From the NCBI RefSeq assembly GCF_029667115.1, contig NZ_JARUIU010000012.1, positions 24,852 to 88,851 on the forward strand: DNA of 64,000 nucleotides. The letters are read 5' to 3'. The stretch is from Jeotgalibacillus sp. ET6 (lineage in GTDB: Bacteria; Bacillota; Bacilli; Bacillales; Jeotgalibacillaceae). Made by a program: the position numbers and the translations under genes. The notes under the pieces are model-generated. The model was not told the origin of the DNA. It did not search any database and saw only the letters and a program-made list of their open reading frames with translations. Numbering within the stretch: the first letter of the stretch is position 1; each line of letters opens with the position of its first letter. Shown here piece by piece: positions 31,740 to 40,968 of this stretch.

Positions 31740-31836
31740 ACTTGCAAAAATTAGGGATTAGAGTTGGGGCATGCCATTCAGCCTCTTGCTGAGGAATTAT
31801 AATTTATGAAAAGAATATAAACATAATTTCTTATAA

Positions 31837-31871
31837 TAAAAGGACCGACTCTGAGAGTCGGTCCTTTTTTC
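31837..31871. terminator. Intrinsic terminator
   Basis: GGACCGACTC and GAGTCGGTCC with A and T runs on each side, 64 nt downstream of the inositol phosphatase-like gene on the minus strand. Confidence 0.8.
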
Positions 31872-31934
31872 TATAGCATGTATTCCTGTCAGATCCAATA
31901 GTTCCCTCAAGTTTACTGGTCAAAAAGGAGTTTG

Positions 31935-32759
31935 TTAAGCGATATCAGTTGGTGTTTTTGAAAGACTTAATCCTTCACTTACCATTTTCAATAGATGATT
32001 CTTATTATCTGGATGACATGCAATTAAGTAAGGCTCTTTGTTCATACCGGTAAATTCATTACCTTGAAAATCAATGACAATGCCTCCTGCCTCTTTGACC
32101 ATGAGTATACCAGAATATAAGTCATCACCTGCTGAGTTATAAAGTATAATTCCATCGATATCTCCTTTAGCCAGCATGCACCATTGTAAAGTTGGTGCCC
32201 AAAGTCTCATCATCCTCTTACAATTTAAATCAATGTGTTGTCTTAGTTCAACCGCTTTTTCTTCGTTCTGTACAACATGCCCCTGTATCCATCCAATATT
32301 AAATCGTTTAGTATTTTCCCTTTTTTTAATATTTAATAAATTATCATTGCAAAAGGTGCCTTCATTTAAACTAGATACAAATAAACGATTTACCATCGGT
32401 TCATATATCACTCCAAGAACAGGCTCATTCTTATACATTAATGTAATAGAAGAGGAGAAAACCGGGAATCCAATTGCGAAATTATTAGTCCCATCTAAAG
32501 GGTCGATTAGCCACAGCCAGTCACTTTCCTTTCCATTATCACCTGCTTCTTCACTGTGAATTTTGTGGTCAGGAAATACACGACTTATTTCTTTTAAGAT
32601 TATATCCTCGGATAAAAGATCCACCTCAGTAACCATATCCCCATAGTCGCCTTTCTCTTCAAACCTAATGATATGGTCAAATCGATTCTTTGCTACTTTT
32701 CCTGCTTCAATAATCACATTACTTGCTAATACCTTCGCTTGTCTTAGTATTTCTTCCAT
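31935..32759 (-). CDS. Inositol monophosphatase-family protein
   Basis: A 274-residue member of the lithium-sensitive FIG/IMPase family. Metal-site motifs are present: GDMVTEVDLLSE, IHSEEAG, WLIDPLDGTNNFAIGFP and, near the C-terminus, GDDLYSGILMVKEAGG where the family has W-D. The family dephosphorylates inositol phosphate, 3'-phosphoadenosine phosphates or sugar phosphates using magnesium. The substitution of W by G-D at motif C means the substrate cannot be read off. It starts 41 nt after an MFS transporter gene and probably belongs to the same operon. AGGGGTG precedes the ATG. Confidence 0.82.
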   Translation of the reverse strand: MEEILRQAKVLASNVIIEAGKVAKNRFDHIIRFEEKGDYGDMVTEVDLLSEDIILKEISRVFPDHKIHSEEAGDNGKESDWLWLIDPLDGTNNFAIGFPVFSSSITLMYKNEPVLGVIYEPMVNRLFVSSLNEGTFCNDNLLNIKKRENTKRFNIGWIQGHVVQNEEKAVELRQHIDLNCKRMMRLWAPTLQWCMLAKGDIDGIILYNSAGDDLYSGILMVKEAGGIVIDFQGNEFTGMNKEPYLIACHPDNKNHLLKMVSEGLSLSKTPTDIA

Positions 32760-32800
32760 GCTGCACCCCTTGTTTAATTTAGTATCCTTAGTGAACTCAA

Positions 32801-34054
32801 TTATTTCACTTCTAACCGTAATTCTTCTTTAGCGTGATCATCTTCTCGGTAAAAACTCTTTTTAGTAGGCTTTAGTACTGAAATTGAAAAAATAATAGAT
32901 AACAGTAACATGACCAGGGCCAAAGTGACGATGGTAAATCGTAAAGAAACAATGTCCGCTATTACCCCAATACCTAAAATAAAACCTACTTGGACAGCAC
33001 TTTGGATTAACTGGTAAATGCTTGTAACTCTTCCCATTATATCAACAGGAACATTGTTTTGGTAGAAGGTCAGGAATCCTGCATTTAGAAGTACATTAAA
33101 GAACCCTAACACGACAAAACCAACTACTATGGACGTAAATGACCAGGAAAATGCATAGATTACATAACCAAATGTCATCATAATTAATCCAATCGTCATC
33201 ATATAACGAAGTGAAAATGCATTTGAAAAAACTGACAGTATTATGGCCCCTGTAATAGAACCAATTCCAGTTATACTAATTAGTAAACTATAATCAAATT
33301 CAGATAGGCCTACTACTCGTTGAGTAAAGACGACTTCTTGAGCATCCATAGCAAAGGAAAAGATCATAATCATAATAAAACCCAGATAAATAAAAGAGAC
33401 ATATTTATTGTTTGCCATGAATTTCTGAACAATCGTAAAGTCGCGTATCACTTGTGCGATGGTCAATGCCGGAATCGTTTCTTTATCAATATTTTCTTTT
33501 TCAGGTAGTAAAAAAAGTAAAAAGGCTGAATACAGAAAAAACATAGCATTTAGCCACAAGGTTGTTTCAACAGAGGTTAACAAGATTAGCGATCCTCCGA
33601 TTGCTGGTCCGATAATAAATGCCCCTGAACTAGCAAACGATTGAATAGAATTAAAGCGCTTTCTTTTTTCTTTAGGGACTAGAATAGCAACATACGTCAT
33701 TGAAGATGGTGTAAAAAATGCTTTTGCTACACTTAGAGCAACTAAGATTCCATAGATAACGCCCATGTTTGGTGCGAAAGGGATTAAGCAGATAAAAATA
33801 GCTCTGACTATGTATGTTATAATCATTACTTTTCTCTTACTACGATAATCAATGAAACTTCCAGTCCAGAACTTTGTTACAATATTTGTTAATGGCCCAA
33901 TAATCCAAAGTCCTGCAACAGCTGCAGCTGATCCTGTAAGTTGGTATACCATTATATTAATCGCAACAAGATAAATGAAATCCCCAACACTAGAAAATCC
34001 AATGGATAACAATAGAATCGCTGGATTTTTCCTATCTCTCCACATATTTTTCAT
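32801..34054 (-). CDS. MFS transporter, probable drug/metabolite exporter
   Basis: A 417-residue membrane protein with about 12 hydrophobic segments and the MFS loop FIDYRSKRKVMII between helices 2 and 3, where the GxxxDRxGRR motif lies in MFS exporters. It resembles the MFS_3/enterobactin-exporter-like and macrolide-efflux type. The start at 34054 follows AGGGGAA; the longer frame overlaps the XRE gene. It lies 22 nt after that regulator's stop and 41 nt before the phosphatase gene, so regulator, exporter and phosphatase form one unit. The substrate is unknown. Confidence 0.82.
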   Translation of the reverse strand: MKNMWRDRKNPAILLLSIGFSSVGDFIYLVAINIMVYQLTGSAAAVAGLWIIGPLTNIVTKFWTGSFIDYRSKRKVMIITYIVRAIFICLIPFAPNMGVIYGILVALSVAKAFFTPSSMTYVAILVPKEKRKRFNSIQSFASSGAFIIGPAIGGSLILLTSVETTLWLNAMFFLYSAFLLFLLPEKENIDKETIPALTIAQVIRDFTIVQKFMANNKYVSFIYLGFIMIMIFSFAMDAQEVVFTQRVVGLSEFDYSLLISITGIGSITGAIILSVFSNAFSLRYMMTIGLIMMTFGYVIYAFSWSFTSIVVGFVVLGFFNVLLNAGFLTFYQNNVPVDIMGRVTSIYQLIQSAVQVGFILGIGVIADIVSLRFTIVTLALVMLLLSIIFSISVLKPTKKSFYREDDHAKEELRLEVK

Positions 34055-34076
34055 TAATATTCCCCTGCTTCCTTTC

Positions 34077-35351
34077 TTAGCTACCCATACGCCGACGCAC
34101 TTTTTCACTTGCAATAAATGCATGTTTGAAACAAATGCTAGCTCGCTTATAAGCATGGAGTTCTTCATAAAATGCTGCCCATAATGGGGCATAGTACAAA
34201 GTTAATGAATAATGCTCTTGTTCAGAGAAATAAGGGAACACTAGCTCCTCTATGTTATTTAACTTATTTAGCGTGTAGTCTCGCTCACTTGCATAGTTCA
34301 ACAATTCTCTTTGATATTGATGATGAAGGACTTCAAATCGTTTTCTGGGATAGTTGGTGAATAGCTTAAGCAACGTTTCTTCATCACCTTGTTGATAAGC
34401 AGCCCTCATCCAATTGATTACAACATGTAAATCTTCCTCAGAGCTATTTGCCTGTTCGTAATATGACATCGCTTCCTTGAATAAACCCTGACATTCATAG
34501 CAATAGGCAAGGTTATTGTAGAGAGAACTCCATTGCCTTGGGGTTTGTATAGCTGAAACATTTCTCAACAATTCTAAACCTGCTTCAAATTCCAACAATG
34601 CCTCTTGAAATCTATGTAAATCATTCAAAATGACTCCTTTCATAGAATAAAGCTTCAACTGAAATAAAGGTTTGTATTGATGCGAGAACGTATCAGCTGA
34701 ACGATTGATGTAATATAGAGCTTGCTGGAATGAATAATAGCGATGGTGGGCAAAAGCTAAATGATAAAGATAATTCGCTTGTTCAAAACGATTGGCCGTA
34801 TTCATATAATTGCTGACGTGCTGTTGTTCTTCTCTAAAGATAATCTCTTCAAACTCCAGAAATAATAAATGAACATTCGTCGTAATCGCTATATACATTT
34901 GGGTCACCCTATCTTGATGCCAAGTGATGAAAGGTTCTATTTTCATCAGTAACTTTCTAGCTTCAATTAGCTCATCGATGGATGACAAATAGCGACTGTA
35001 GACTAAACCAGCTAGTAAATCGATTTCCTGATGTAAAACCTCCGATTGATAGGAATTTAACGCTGCTAATTCGCTTTGTGTAAGAGTTTCATTCGATAAT
35101 AGTTTTGCGTACATTATTTCCAGGAGCGAATGTTTCAACTCTAAATTAGCTACCTCATTCTCAAAGTCAATTCCTAGTCGTGCCAACAGCATTTCGTATA
35201 CAGTTTGCTCTGCAACCACGACACCATTTTCAATACGGCTCAAATAAGAAGGTGTGCAAATGCCTAAAGCTACATCATCCTGTCTTAAACTTTGTTGCTG
35301 ACGATGATATTTGATCAACCGCCCCCAGCTCTTTCCTTCTCTATCTGTCAT
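34077..35351 (-). CDS. XRE regulator with C-terminal TPR-like repeats
   Basis: A 424-residue protein. Residues about 8-62 are a Cro/CI helix-turn-helix (LIKYHRQQQSLRQDDVALGI, then PSYLSRIENG). The rest is helical with TPR-type repeats, clearest at WSSLYNNLAYCYECQGLFKE and AMSYYEQA. This layout matches peptide-sensing RNPP regulators (PlcR, Rgg, NprR type) and related stress regulators. No small peptide gene was found next to it, so peptide control is only a possibility. GGAGAGGTG lies 6 nt before 35351, which decides the start. It heads the exporter operon and likely controls it. Confidence 0.82.
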   Translation of the reverse strand: MTDREGKSWGRLIKYHRQQQSLRQDDVALGICTPSYLSRIENGVVVAEQTVYEMLLARLGIDFENEVANLELKHSLLEIMYAKLLSNETLTQSELAALNSYQSEVLHQEIDLLAGLVYSRYLSSIDELIEARKLLMKIEPFITWHQDRVTQMYIAITTNVHLLFLEFEEIIFREEQQHVSNYMNTANRFEQANYLYHLAFAHHRYYSFQQALYYINRSADTFSHQYKPLFQLKLYSMKGVILNDLHRFQEALLEFEAGLELLRNVSAIQTPRQWSSLYNNLAYCYECQGLFKEAMSYYEQANSSEEDLHVVINWMRAAYQQGDEETLLKLFTNYPRKRFEVLHHQYQRELLNYASERDYTLNKLNNIEELVFPYFSEQEHYSLTLYYAPLWAAFYEELHAYKRASICFKHAFIASEKVRRRMGS

Positions 35352-35541
35352 TGTCGTCACCTCTCCATTCATTTTAACAAATTCTCTTTATTATATATTG
35401 TGTATATCGTGAGGATCACTATCGATTATCTACAGATTTTCACTGTGCTTACACAACTAGAAAAAGCCATTATATTGATCGCTATTTTGAATCGATCTTA
35501 ACTATGCGGTGAATGAAACAAACCGAGTCAGGGTCATTTCA

Positions 35542-35830
35542 TCACACCGTAACATGTTTGAAAGCTTTAAATACGAGGATCGGGAACTCTTTTTTAAGAG
35601 ATTCTTCAGGGATTCCCGTATCTTCAGACGTTGCTGCGATGATTTCCAAAAAGACTTCTTTTTCTTTGTGTAAATGCATCCCATAGCCCACTTTCGTCTA
35701 ATGCTAGCTTGGTTTTTTGCGGATAGTTTTGGATACAGTCTTGGATTTCCTGCGGATTCATTTCACATGTGGCCATATAATCAACAATTCGTTGTTTGAC
35801 TAATTCCAGCAGTTTTTATAGGCAAAAGGA
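35542..35830 (-). pseudogene. Remnant of an AbiEi/AbiEii-like toxin-antitoxin pair
   Basis: On the minus strand a frame entering at 35830 encodes LLELVKQRIVDYMATCEMNP and a helical tail ending near LDESGLWDAF, like the C-terminus of an AbiEi-type antitoxin. Overlapping it, an ATG at 35679 opens MHLHKEKEVFLEIIAATSED, TGIPEESLKKEF and stops at 35544. That is the usual opening of AbiEii/DUF1814 nucleotidyltransferase toxins, but the catalytic part is gone. The overlap is typical of such operons. Family assignment is from memory. The surrounding 35,352-35,878 has no other gene. Confidence 0.45.
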
Positions 35831-35878
35831 GGAGGGGCACGGTACTCTCTAGACAAATTACATAAGGAGTTGACCTGT

Positions 35879-36283
35879 ATGAAGGTATCATTTTTACATG
35901 ATGCACACCAGAAACGTTTCGAGGAATTACGTTTTGAAGTGAGAGATGAAAAAATCCGTTCGGACCCCAAGTGCCTGGCCCTCCTTTATCTTATAGCCGG
36001 GGACAGCCATTTCTTTATAAAAGCTTCGCCCTACTTTAATACAACATACGGTGTTTTTGATTCAGAAGCGATGTTTGAAATCGAAGAATTCGGCAGTAGC
36101 AGTCTAAAAACCCTAGAAAAAACAGCTGTGAATCTGTTTAGCTTTAACGATTACGTTACCCCGGCAGAGCTCGTAGATAACTTAGAAAACGAGCACTTTC
36201 AGTTAGTTTTGAATGCTATTCTCCTTCAACGTGATGGACTTAATCGAGGTTATGAAGCCCCTGAAGAAAAAATGTACTCGTAA
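35879..36283 (+). CDS. DUF6075-like small protein
   Basis: A 134-residue acidic protein beginning MKVSFLHDAHQKRFEEL, with a middle YLIAGDSHFFIKA segment and a C-terminal NLENEHFQLVLNAILL. The order of these blocks resembles DUF6075 proteins, whose function is unknown; these often occur on plasmids and islands. AAGGAG 10 nt before 35879 favours this ATG over the TTG at 35870. It is the only plus-strand gene between the exporter unit and the array. A weak hairpin (36,329-36,352) follows. Confidence 0.65.
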   Translation: MKVSFLHDAHQKRFEELRFEVRDEKIRSDPKCLALLYLIAGDSHFFIKASPYFNTTYGVFDSEAMFEIEEFGSSSLKTLEKTAVNLFSFNDYVTPAELVDNLENEHFQLVLNAILLQRDGLNRGYEAPEEKMYS

Positions 36284-36328
36284 ACGCATTTGTTAAACCT
36301 AAAGACCAGTTTATTTAGTAAGTGCAAA

Positions 36329-36352
36329 TAGCCGCCTCTATAAGGAGGCAGC
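36329..36352 (+). terminator. Weak hairpin after the DUF6075-like gene
   Basis: TAGC-C-GCCTC pairs with GGAGGC-A-GCTA. No T run follows, so termination is uncertain. Confidence 0.35.
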
Positions 36353-36384
36353 TATACTCTGTGTTAAACTAAAGCAATTTACTC

Positions 36385-36449
36385 TTCCACTATCCTGCTT
36401 CGTTAGCGAAAGAAACAGCTACTCTTGTTGAGCAATCGCTCCCGTTAGG
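36385..36449 (-). repeat. Cassette-end site S1
   Basis: Plus-strand order: TTCCACTATC, CTGCTTC, GTTAGCGAA, a hairpin around CTCTTGTTGAG, then CCCGTTAGG. It touches the stop codon of the Nudix gene that starts at 36944. Confidence 0.75.
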
Positions 36450-36944
36450 TCATGAAGAACAGAGGTTTAACGCATCTTCTAAGATTAATTTCGCAAGCTC
36501 ATGGTCATTAATTACAAATGGTACTTCAGAGGGCTCAACCCAAATTCGAGCAGACGATTCATGTTCTCGGAGAAAAGGTAAACAATCGATAACATCCATT
36601 CTAAAAAAAGCTTGATAAGCAATCAAAGGATACTTTCCTCTTGAATCAAAGGACGGATTTTCTTTGTGGCTCACTTCAATTGAACCTATATATTTGATTG
36701 TTCCTTTCACATAACCCTCTTCATATGTTTCTCGTAGTATTGCTTCTTCTATTTTCTCACCAGTCTCCACGTGTCCTCCCGGATAATTAAACCCTCGATG
36801 ACTTATATTAGCTAATAGTATATTCCCATCTTTAATACATACTGCATGAACACTGGTCACCTTTAAAGATTCAGTTAATTTCAATTGCGGCATCCAAGTA
36901 AGTTTCACATTATTTCCACCCCAATCAACAAAAATAGTTTGCAT
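36450..36944 (-). CDS. Nudix hydrolase (cassette 1)
   Basis: A 164-residue protein with a complete Nudix box: GHVETGEKIEEAILRETYEE followed by G. The family splits nucleoside diphosphate-linked compounds with magnesium; the substrate is unknown. A C-terminal region with PLIAYQAFFRM and HELAKLILEDAL completes the fold. The ATG at 36944 has AAGGAG 12 nt upstream; a TTG at 36956 lies too close to it. The stop codon abuts site S1, as expected for the first unit of the array. The next unit upstream also encodes a Nudix protein of a different subfamily. Confidence 0.85.
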   Translation of the reverse strand: MQTIFVDWGGNNVKLTWMPQLKLTESLKVTSVHAVCIKDGNILLANISHRGFNYPGGHVETGEKIEEAILRETYEEGYVKGTIKYIGSIEVSHKENPSFDSRGKYPLIAYQAFFRMDVIDCLPFLREHESSARIWVEPSEVPFVINDHELAKLILEDALNLCSS

Positions 36945-37037
36945 TAAATATCTCAACTCCTTGTCTTATGTATTAACTTAGTTATTCATTGAATTACTTT
37001 ATATAAACTTTCGTCACCATTTTAAAAATATCTATTT

Positions 37038-37108
37038 GTTAAACTAACCTGCGCCGTTAGCGAAAGAAGCAGTTACTCTTGTTGAGCTAACTCTCCCTTG
37101 GTTTAATA
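37038..37108 (-). repeat. Cassette-end site S2
   Basis: Plus-strand order: TTAAACTAAC, CTGCGCC, GTTAGCGAA, then AGAAGCAGTTACTCTTGTTG, AGCTAACTCTCCCTTGG. The 3' box is degenerate. It lies 17 nt from the stop of the second Nudix gene. Confidence 0.7.
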
Positions 37109-37125
37109 AATAGTTGTTAGATATA

Positions 37126-37593
37126 TTATCCAATAACCGGTAGCTGTTTTTTCGATAATAAATCATCGATAAGCATTTGATGTTCCGTGAATATATTTTC
37201 TGGTAAATCATCAATTGAATAAAATTTGTTCTGCAAGGACTCCTCATTGCTCTCAATTAATTCTCCACTATAATTTTTACAGATAAATGATATAAGGACG
37301 GGTGATACCTGGTCCCCATTAGAAAAAGTCTTGTCATATTGAGGGCCTGAGTAAATCCCAAATAGCTTAAGTTCTTTTAAGATAAGACCTGTCTCTTCAT
37401 ATACTTCTCTTTTAGCAGTATCTTGAACACTCTCTCCAAAATCCATAAATCCACCTGGTAAACCCCATTGTTTGTTGTCAGAACGTTTTTGCATTAGCAA
37501 TCGATTTTCTCTATCAAAAACCATTGCACCTGAAACCACCATAATCACCTTTTCATTTTCTACCATTGACCTTATATGTTTGATGTACTCCAT
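37126..37593 (-). CDS. Nudix hydrolase (cassette 2)
   Basis: A 155-residue protein with a full Nudix box: GGFMDFGESVQDTAKREVYE followed by ETG. N-terminal VSGAMVFDRENRLLMQKRSD and WGLPGG fit the MutT/ADP-ribose pyrophosphatase-like group common in Bacillus. It probably hydrolyses an unusual nucleotide derivative. AAAGGAG lies 8 nt before the ATG. The unit has no own evident promoter, and no clear S-type site separates it from the relaxase remnant upstream. Confidence 0.85.
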   Translation of the reverse strand: MEYIKHIRSMVENEKVIMVVSGAMVFDRENRLLMQKRSDNKQWGLPGGFMDFGESVQDTAKREVYEETGLILKELKLFGIYSGPQYDKTFSNGDQVSPVLISFICKNYSGELIESNEESLQNKFYSIDDLPENIFTEHQMLIDDLLSKKQLPVIG

Positions 37594-37685
37594 TAAAACA
37601 CTCCTTTATAGTAAACAATCAAGCTGTTGCTTCTAAAATATTGCTCGTTCGTTTCTATGTATTAAGTGAGAGAACAATATGAGTT

Positions 37686-38225
37686 TTAGTGTCCTTTTTT
37701 TAGTGCCCGATTGGAATGAATGGTCCATTGTTCACGCCATCGCACTAATAATGCTCGATCGTTCCAATCACGGTTTTTAACGGTAAATCCCTGTTTTGAA
37801 ATTTCTCGAGTAGTCATCAAGATGTGTGCATGGGGATTTTTTGGATCCTCCCGGTGAATCGCAATATCAGCGATCATTCCGTTGTAAACAAATTGTGTAT
37901 GTACATAGTCTTTAATTAAATCCGTCTGCTGCTCTGCAGACAGTTCTGTGGGAAGCGATACCTTTATTTCTCTTGCAATTTGGGAGTTTTTGCGTGTTTC
38001 GGATTTCTCAGCTTCGTTCCATAAACGGTTGCGATCGTGTACCCATTCAGGAGCATGAGAAGGAGAAATTATCATGGTTTCCGGTTGTAAGTATCGTTTG
38101 TAAAACGTCGTTTGGCCGGTACGTTCATCTAGCAGACGTTCTCCTGAACGATACGCAGCAGAAGCGACAGAGGATTGACCATTGCTTCGTGAAAGCACTT
38201 GGGCAGAAAATTCATAAATAGTCAT
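37686..38225 (-). pseudogene. MobA/MobL-type relaxase, N-terminal fragment
   Basis: A 179-residue frame matches the start of MobQ-family relaxases: MTIYEFSAQVLSRSNGQSSV, ASAAYRSGERL, REIKVSLPTEL and the histidine motif NPHAHILMTTR. Full-length proteins are at least twice as long; here the frame stops after ALKKGH, so the C-terminus is missing. It is a relic of plasmid mobilisation DNA. GGAGAGG about 11 nt before 38225 is the ribosome site. It may still be translated but should not support transfer alone. Confidence 0.75.
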
Positions 38226-38599
38226 GGTTTCATCTTTCCTCTCCAAGAAGTTCTTACACATTACGCTTTAAACGAGTGTAAAGCTTCGATAATTCAGATT
38301 TGATTAATTGAATAGAACTTCTCAATTACCTTCAGTACCTGTAACTTTAACAAAAAAGACAAATAAAAAATTCAACCTACCGACCTAAATGAGGTACTTT
38401 TTTTGAAGGAGAGTGTCTGATACTAATCAGAAGCTAGCTTCCACTCTTCTTTTATAATCTGATTGGACAAGTGTAAGTTTAAAGTAAACCTTAATCATAA
38501 GTACCTTCTAGATCAACATTATTCAATAAATTAAAAAATTAGATTGATCAAAATAATTTGTTAAGTAGAATCATTTTGATTACTTCCAGTAATCCTTGA

Positions 38600-38624
38600 T
38601 CAATTAACAGCTCCTGTTAATTTA
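38600..38624. repeat. Divergent cassette-end-like palindrome S3
   Basis: TCAATTAACA, GCTCC, TGTTAATTTA: same geometry as the other sites but with a shifted sequence. It lies 56 nt after the ABC permease stop. The rest of 38,226-38,679 is AT-rich with no gene. Confidence 0.4.
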
Positions 38625-38679
38625 ATTGCATCTTTTCACTAACCTCTTATATCGAATAACATTAAAGTTCAAGATTTAT

Positions 38680-39288
38680 CTAAAATACCTTATTTCGATA
38701 AATTCTAACTGACAGGAACCATGAACCAACATATAAAATCATACCAAGTGAAACAAGCAGCAAATATATTTGATAATCTTGTATAGTTAATAATGTATGA
38801 ACTAATTCCCTAATTCGATCGTTCAAGTTATGAATAAATAGACCAATAACTACAAGATAAGTAACAAAAATCCCTAAGGAAGCAATTAATAAATATTGGC
38901 TTTTAAATCTATACAAAAATGGCAACATGAATGAAGTAAATCCTATTACAAGAAGAAAAGTAATAAATAATTCTTCCCACGGTGTTATTATTCCATGCAT
39001 CACTAGGTTCATGATTAAAATTGCAAAAAAGATAATGAAGATGTAAATAACTGACCCAATATATTTTGAGCTAACGATTTCTTTTCTCGTATAAGGCAAA
39101 GAATTTAATAAAATATTGATTGAAGGCTTTTCATCAATTGCAAAAGCAGCCTGTATAAGTATGATGCTTGCAAGAAACCCCATTAAAATAGAAGAGTTAT
39201 CTAATAATAGATAGCCAATTAGTATTGGCAAAAGAATCAGGAATATGTATTTAAGCAATAGAATATCTTTTTGAATTAAATTAAACAT
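38680..39288 (-). CDS. ABC-2 type permease
   Basis: A 202-residue membrane protein with about six hydrophobic segments and the short polar loop AFAIDEKPSINILLNSLPYT, RKEIVSSKY that is typical of ABC2_membrane_5 (PF13346-like) permeases. It overlaps the ATPase gene by 8 nt, which indicates translational coupling. With that ATPase and the GntR gene it forms an exporter operon of the kind that handles antimicrobial peptides or phenol-soluble-modulin-like molecules. The substrate is unknown. Confidence 0.8.
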   Translation of the reverse strand: MFNLIQKDILLLKYIFLILLPILIGYLLLDNSSILMGFLASIILIQAAFAIDEKPSINILLNSLPYTRKEIVSSKYIGSVIYIFIIFFAILIMNLVMHGIITPWEELFITFLLVIGFTSFMLPFLYRFKSQYLLIASLGIFVTYLVVIGLFIHNLNDRIRELVHTLLTIQDYQIYLLLVSLGMILYVGSWFLSVRIYRNKVF

Positions 39289-40150
39289 ATTGTTCCTCCC
39301 CTTTCTTTGTATAGAACATTATATCTTCAAGGCTAGGCTTCTCAATAAGCGCCATATTCCCCAACATGTTTTCTGTTCGCTTTTTATTAGCCGTTAACGC
39401 TTCAAATCCATGATTTGATTTTCGTATCGAAATAAACTCACGTTCTATGTCTCTATCTAACAAATCAATTTCACCTTTAACAATGGCATACTCTTCTTCT
39501 ATTTGACTAAATTCCTTTGTAAAAATATGTTTTCCGTTGTGTAGAAAAGTAATGTAATCTGCGATGCGTTCTAAATCTGTTGTAATATGCGTTGAAAAGA
39601 AAATTGTTTTTTCCTCATCTTGCATCACATGATGTAAAAGATCTAACAATTCCCTCCGAAAACTCGGATCTAATCCTGATGTTGGTTCATCCATTATAAT
39701 CAGTTCTGCATGATGAGATATAGCAACAGTTAACGACGCTTTCATCATCATCCCTTTAGAAAAAGTTTTAATTTTTTTATTAAGTGGCAGTTCGAATTTT
39801 TCGATATATTGTTCAAAAAGATTGTCGTCCCAATTTGTATAAGCTGGCTTAATAATCTTTTTCATTTCTTTTAACGATAATTCTTCATAAAAAACATTAT
39901 CATCCATCACAAAACCAATCCGCTGTTTGATCGCTTTTTCATGTTCCTTATAATTCAAACCAAATAGTGATACCGATCCACTGTCAGGTTGTAATAAATT
40001 CATCATCATTTTAATCGTTGTTGATTTACCTGCTCCGTTACCTCCGATGAACCCAGTTACGAATCCTTTTTTTACTGTTAAGGAAAAGTCTTTCAACTGA
40101 AAGCCTTTAAAGGACTTTTGTACATTAGTTAATTCAATTACGTTTTCCAT
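39281..40150 (-). CDS. ABC transporter ATPase
   Basis: A 289-residue ATP-binding subunit. Walker A is GGNGAGKST (about 35-43), the signature region is KTFSKGMMMKASLTVA, Walker B is ELIIMDEPTSGLDPS and the switch histidine is in FFSTHIT. The C-terminal 80 residues are charged and specific to this subgroup (BcrA/PmtC-like). The ATG overlaps the stop of the GntR gene (TAATG), so translation is coupled. It energises the permease encoded next. Confidence 0.87.
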   Translation of the reverse strand: MENVIELTNVQKSFKGFQLKDFSLTVKKGFVTGFIGGNGAGKSTTIKMMMNLLQPDSGSVSLFGLNYKEHEKAIKQRIGFVMDDNVFYEELSLKEMKKIIKPAYTNWDDNLFEQYIEKFELPLNKKIKTFSKGMMMKASLTVAISHHAELIIMDEPTSGLDPSFRRELLDLLHHVMQDEEKTIFFSTHITTDLERIADYITFLHNGKHIFTKEFSQIEEEYAIVKGEIDLLDRDIEREFISIRKSNHGFEALTANKKRTENMLGNMALIEKPSLEDIMFYTKKGEEQYV

Positions 40151-40527
40151 TATGTTTCCTCCCTATATAGAAGCGTGAGCAATTCTTTTAGTTCTGTCAG
40201 GCTAATACCGATTTCTTTACTATTTTGAATAGAAGTTAACAATTGCTCTTCTATAACTTTTCTTTTTCTTTCCTTTATCATTTCATTATTTTGTTCAGAG
40301 ACAAAAGAGCCTTTTCCTACGACGGAATAAATAAATCCATTCTTCTCCAGTTCTTCATATGCCCGCTTAGTTGTAATGACACTAACATCCAGACTCTTGG
40401 CTAATTGGCGCATGGAGGGTAAGGATTCGCCTGCACTTTGTTCGTTTACTAAAATGTGTTTTTTTATTTGATCATAAATTTGCTTATAAATTGGCTCTTT
40501 CGATTGATTCGATATTATGATTTGCAT
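40150..40527 (-). CDS. GntR-family repressor, YtrA subfamily
   Basis: A 125-residue protein: a GntR winged helix (EPIYKQIYDQIKKHI, SLPSMRQLAKSLDVSVITTK, YSVVGKGSFV) and a short YtrA-type C-terminal helix pair. Such regulators control the ABC operon they head and sense its substrate or cell-wall stress. AGAGGTAATG before 40527 fixes the start; the longer frame upstream (to 40803) runs through a terminator hairpin. Three GTATAT repeats just upstream (40,548-40,577) are probable operators. Confidence 0.82.
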   Translation of the reverse strand: MQIIISNQSKEPIYKQIYDQIKKHILVNEQSAGESLPSMRQLAKSLDVSVITTKRAYEELEKNGFIYSVVGKGSFVSEQNNEMIKERKRKVIEEQLLTSIQNSKEIGISLTELKELLTLLYREET

Positions 40528-40547
40528 GGCATTACCTCTTTTCAATA

Positions 40548-40577
40548 AACAATTTATATATACTTTATATACAATAT
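40548..40577 (-). promoter_or_regulatory. GTATAT repeats before the GntR/ABC operon
   Basis: The minus strand has three GTATATA-type repeats within 30 bp, starting 21 bp from the gene. They likely serve as binding sites of the autoregulator. A clear promoter could not be set because the region is almost pure AT. Confidence 0.4.
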
Positions 40578-40611
40578 ATACATAGTTGTCTCTGTTTTCA
40601 AGACTTTTACA

Positions 40612-40656
40612 AAAAGAAGCTGACAAGGAATTGGTACATTCCTTATCAGCTTCTTT
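40612..40656. terminator. Bidirectional intrinsic terminator
   Basis: AAAGAAGCTGA-C-AAGGAAT pairs with ATTCCTT-A-TCAGCTTCTTT around TGGTAC. Between it and site S4 (40,660-40,960) I see nothing. Confidence 0.75.
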
Positions 40657-40968
40657 AATTTTAAAATTTAGTTGAACAATGTCTAAAATATTTTTAGCTA
40701 AAAAATAGCCGAATTTCTCTACCAGAAAATTTAGCTTATTAGTTATACCACGAAAGTCTTTTAAACAATTTGTTGACCAGGCTGTTTCCAAAAAACTCAC
40801 CACATTCTACTGGGAAGCTTACTCTCCAACCATCCCATCACCATCATAATCTCGCATATAGGGATATAACCAATGTTATATTTAGGTTAGAGTACTCTAA
40901 CGCTTGTTATTAAAAGAACCACACATATTAGTTATATCTAAAATGTGAGGTCGTATTTTGACCTCATC

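Noticed and set aside
37686..38225. Functional conjugative or mobilisable element
   Set aside because: The MobL relaxase is truncated and no coupling protein or type IV secretion genes are present.
40528..40803. N-terminal extension of the GntR regulator
   Set aside because: The open frame crosses a terminator hairpin and lacks a ribosome site; the start at 40527 is supported by AGAGGTAATG.
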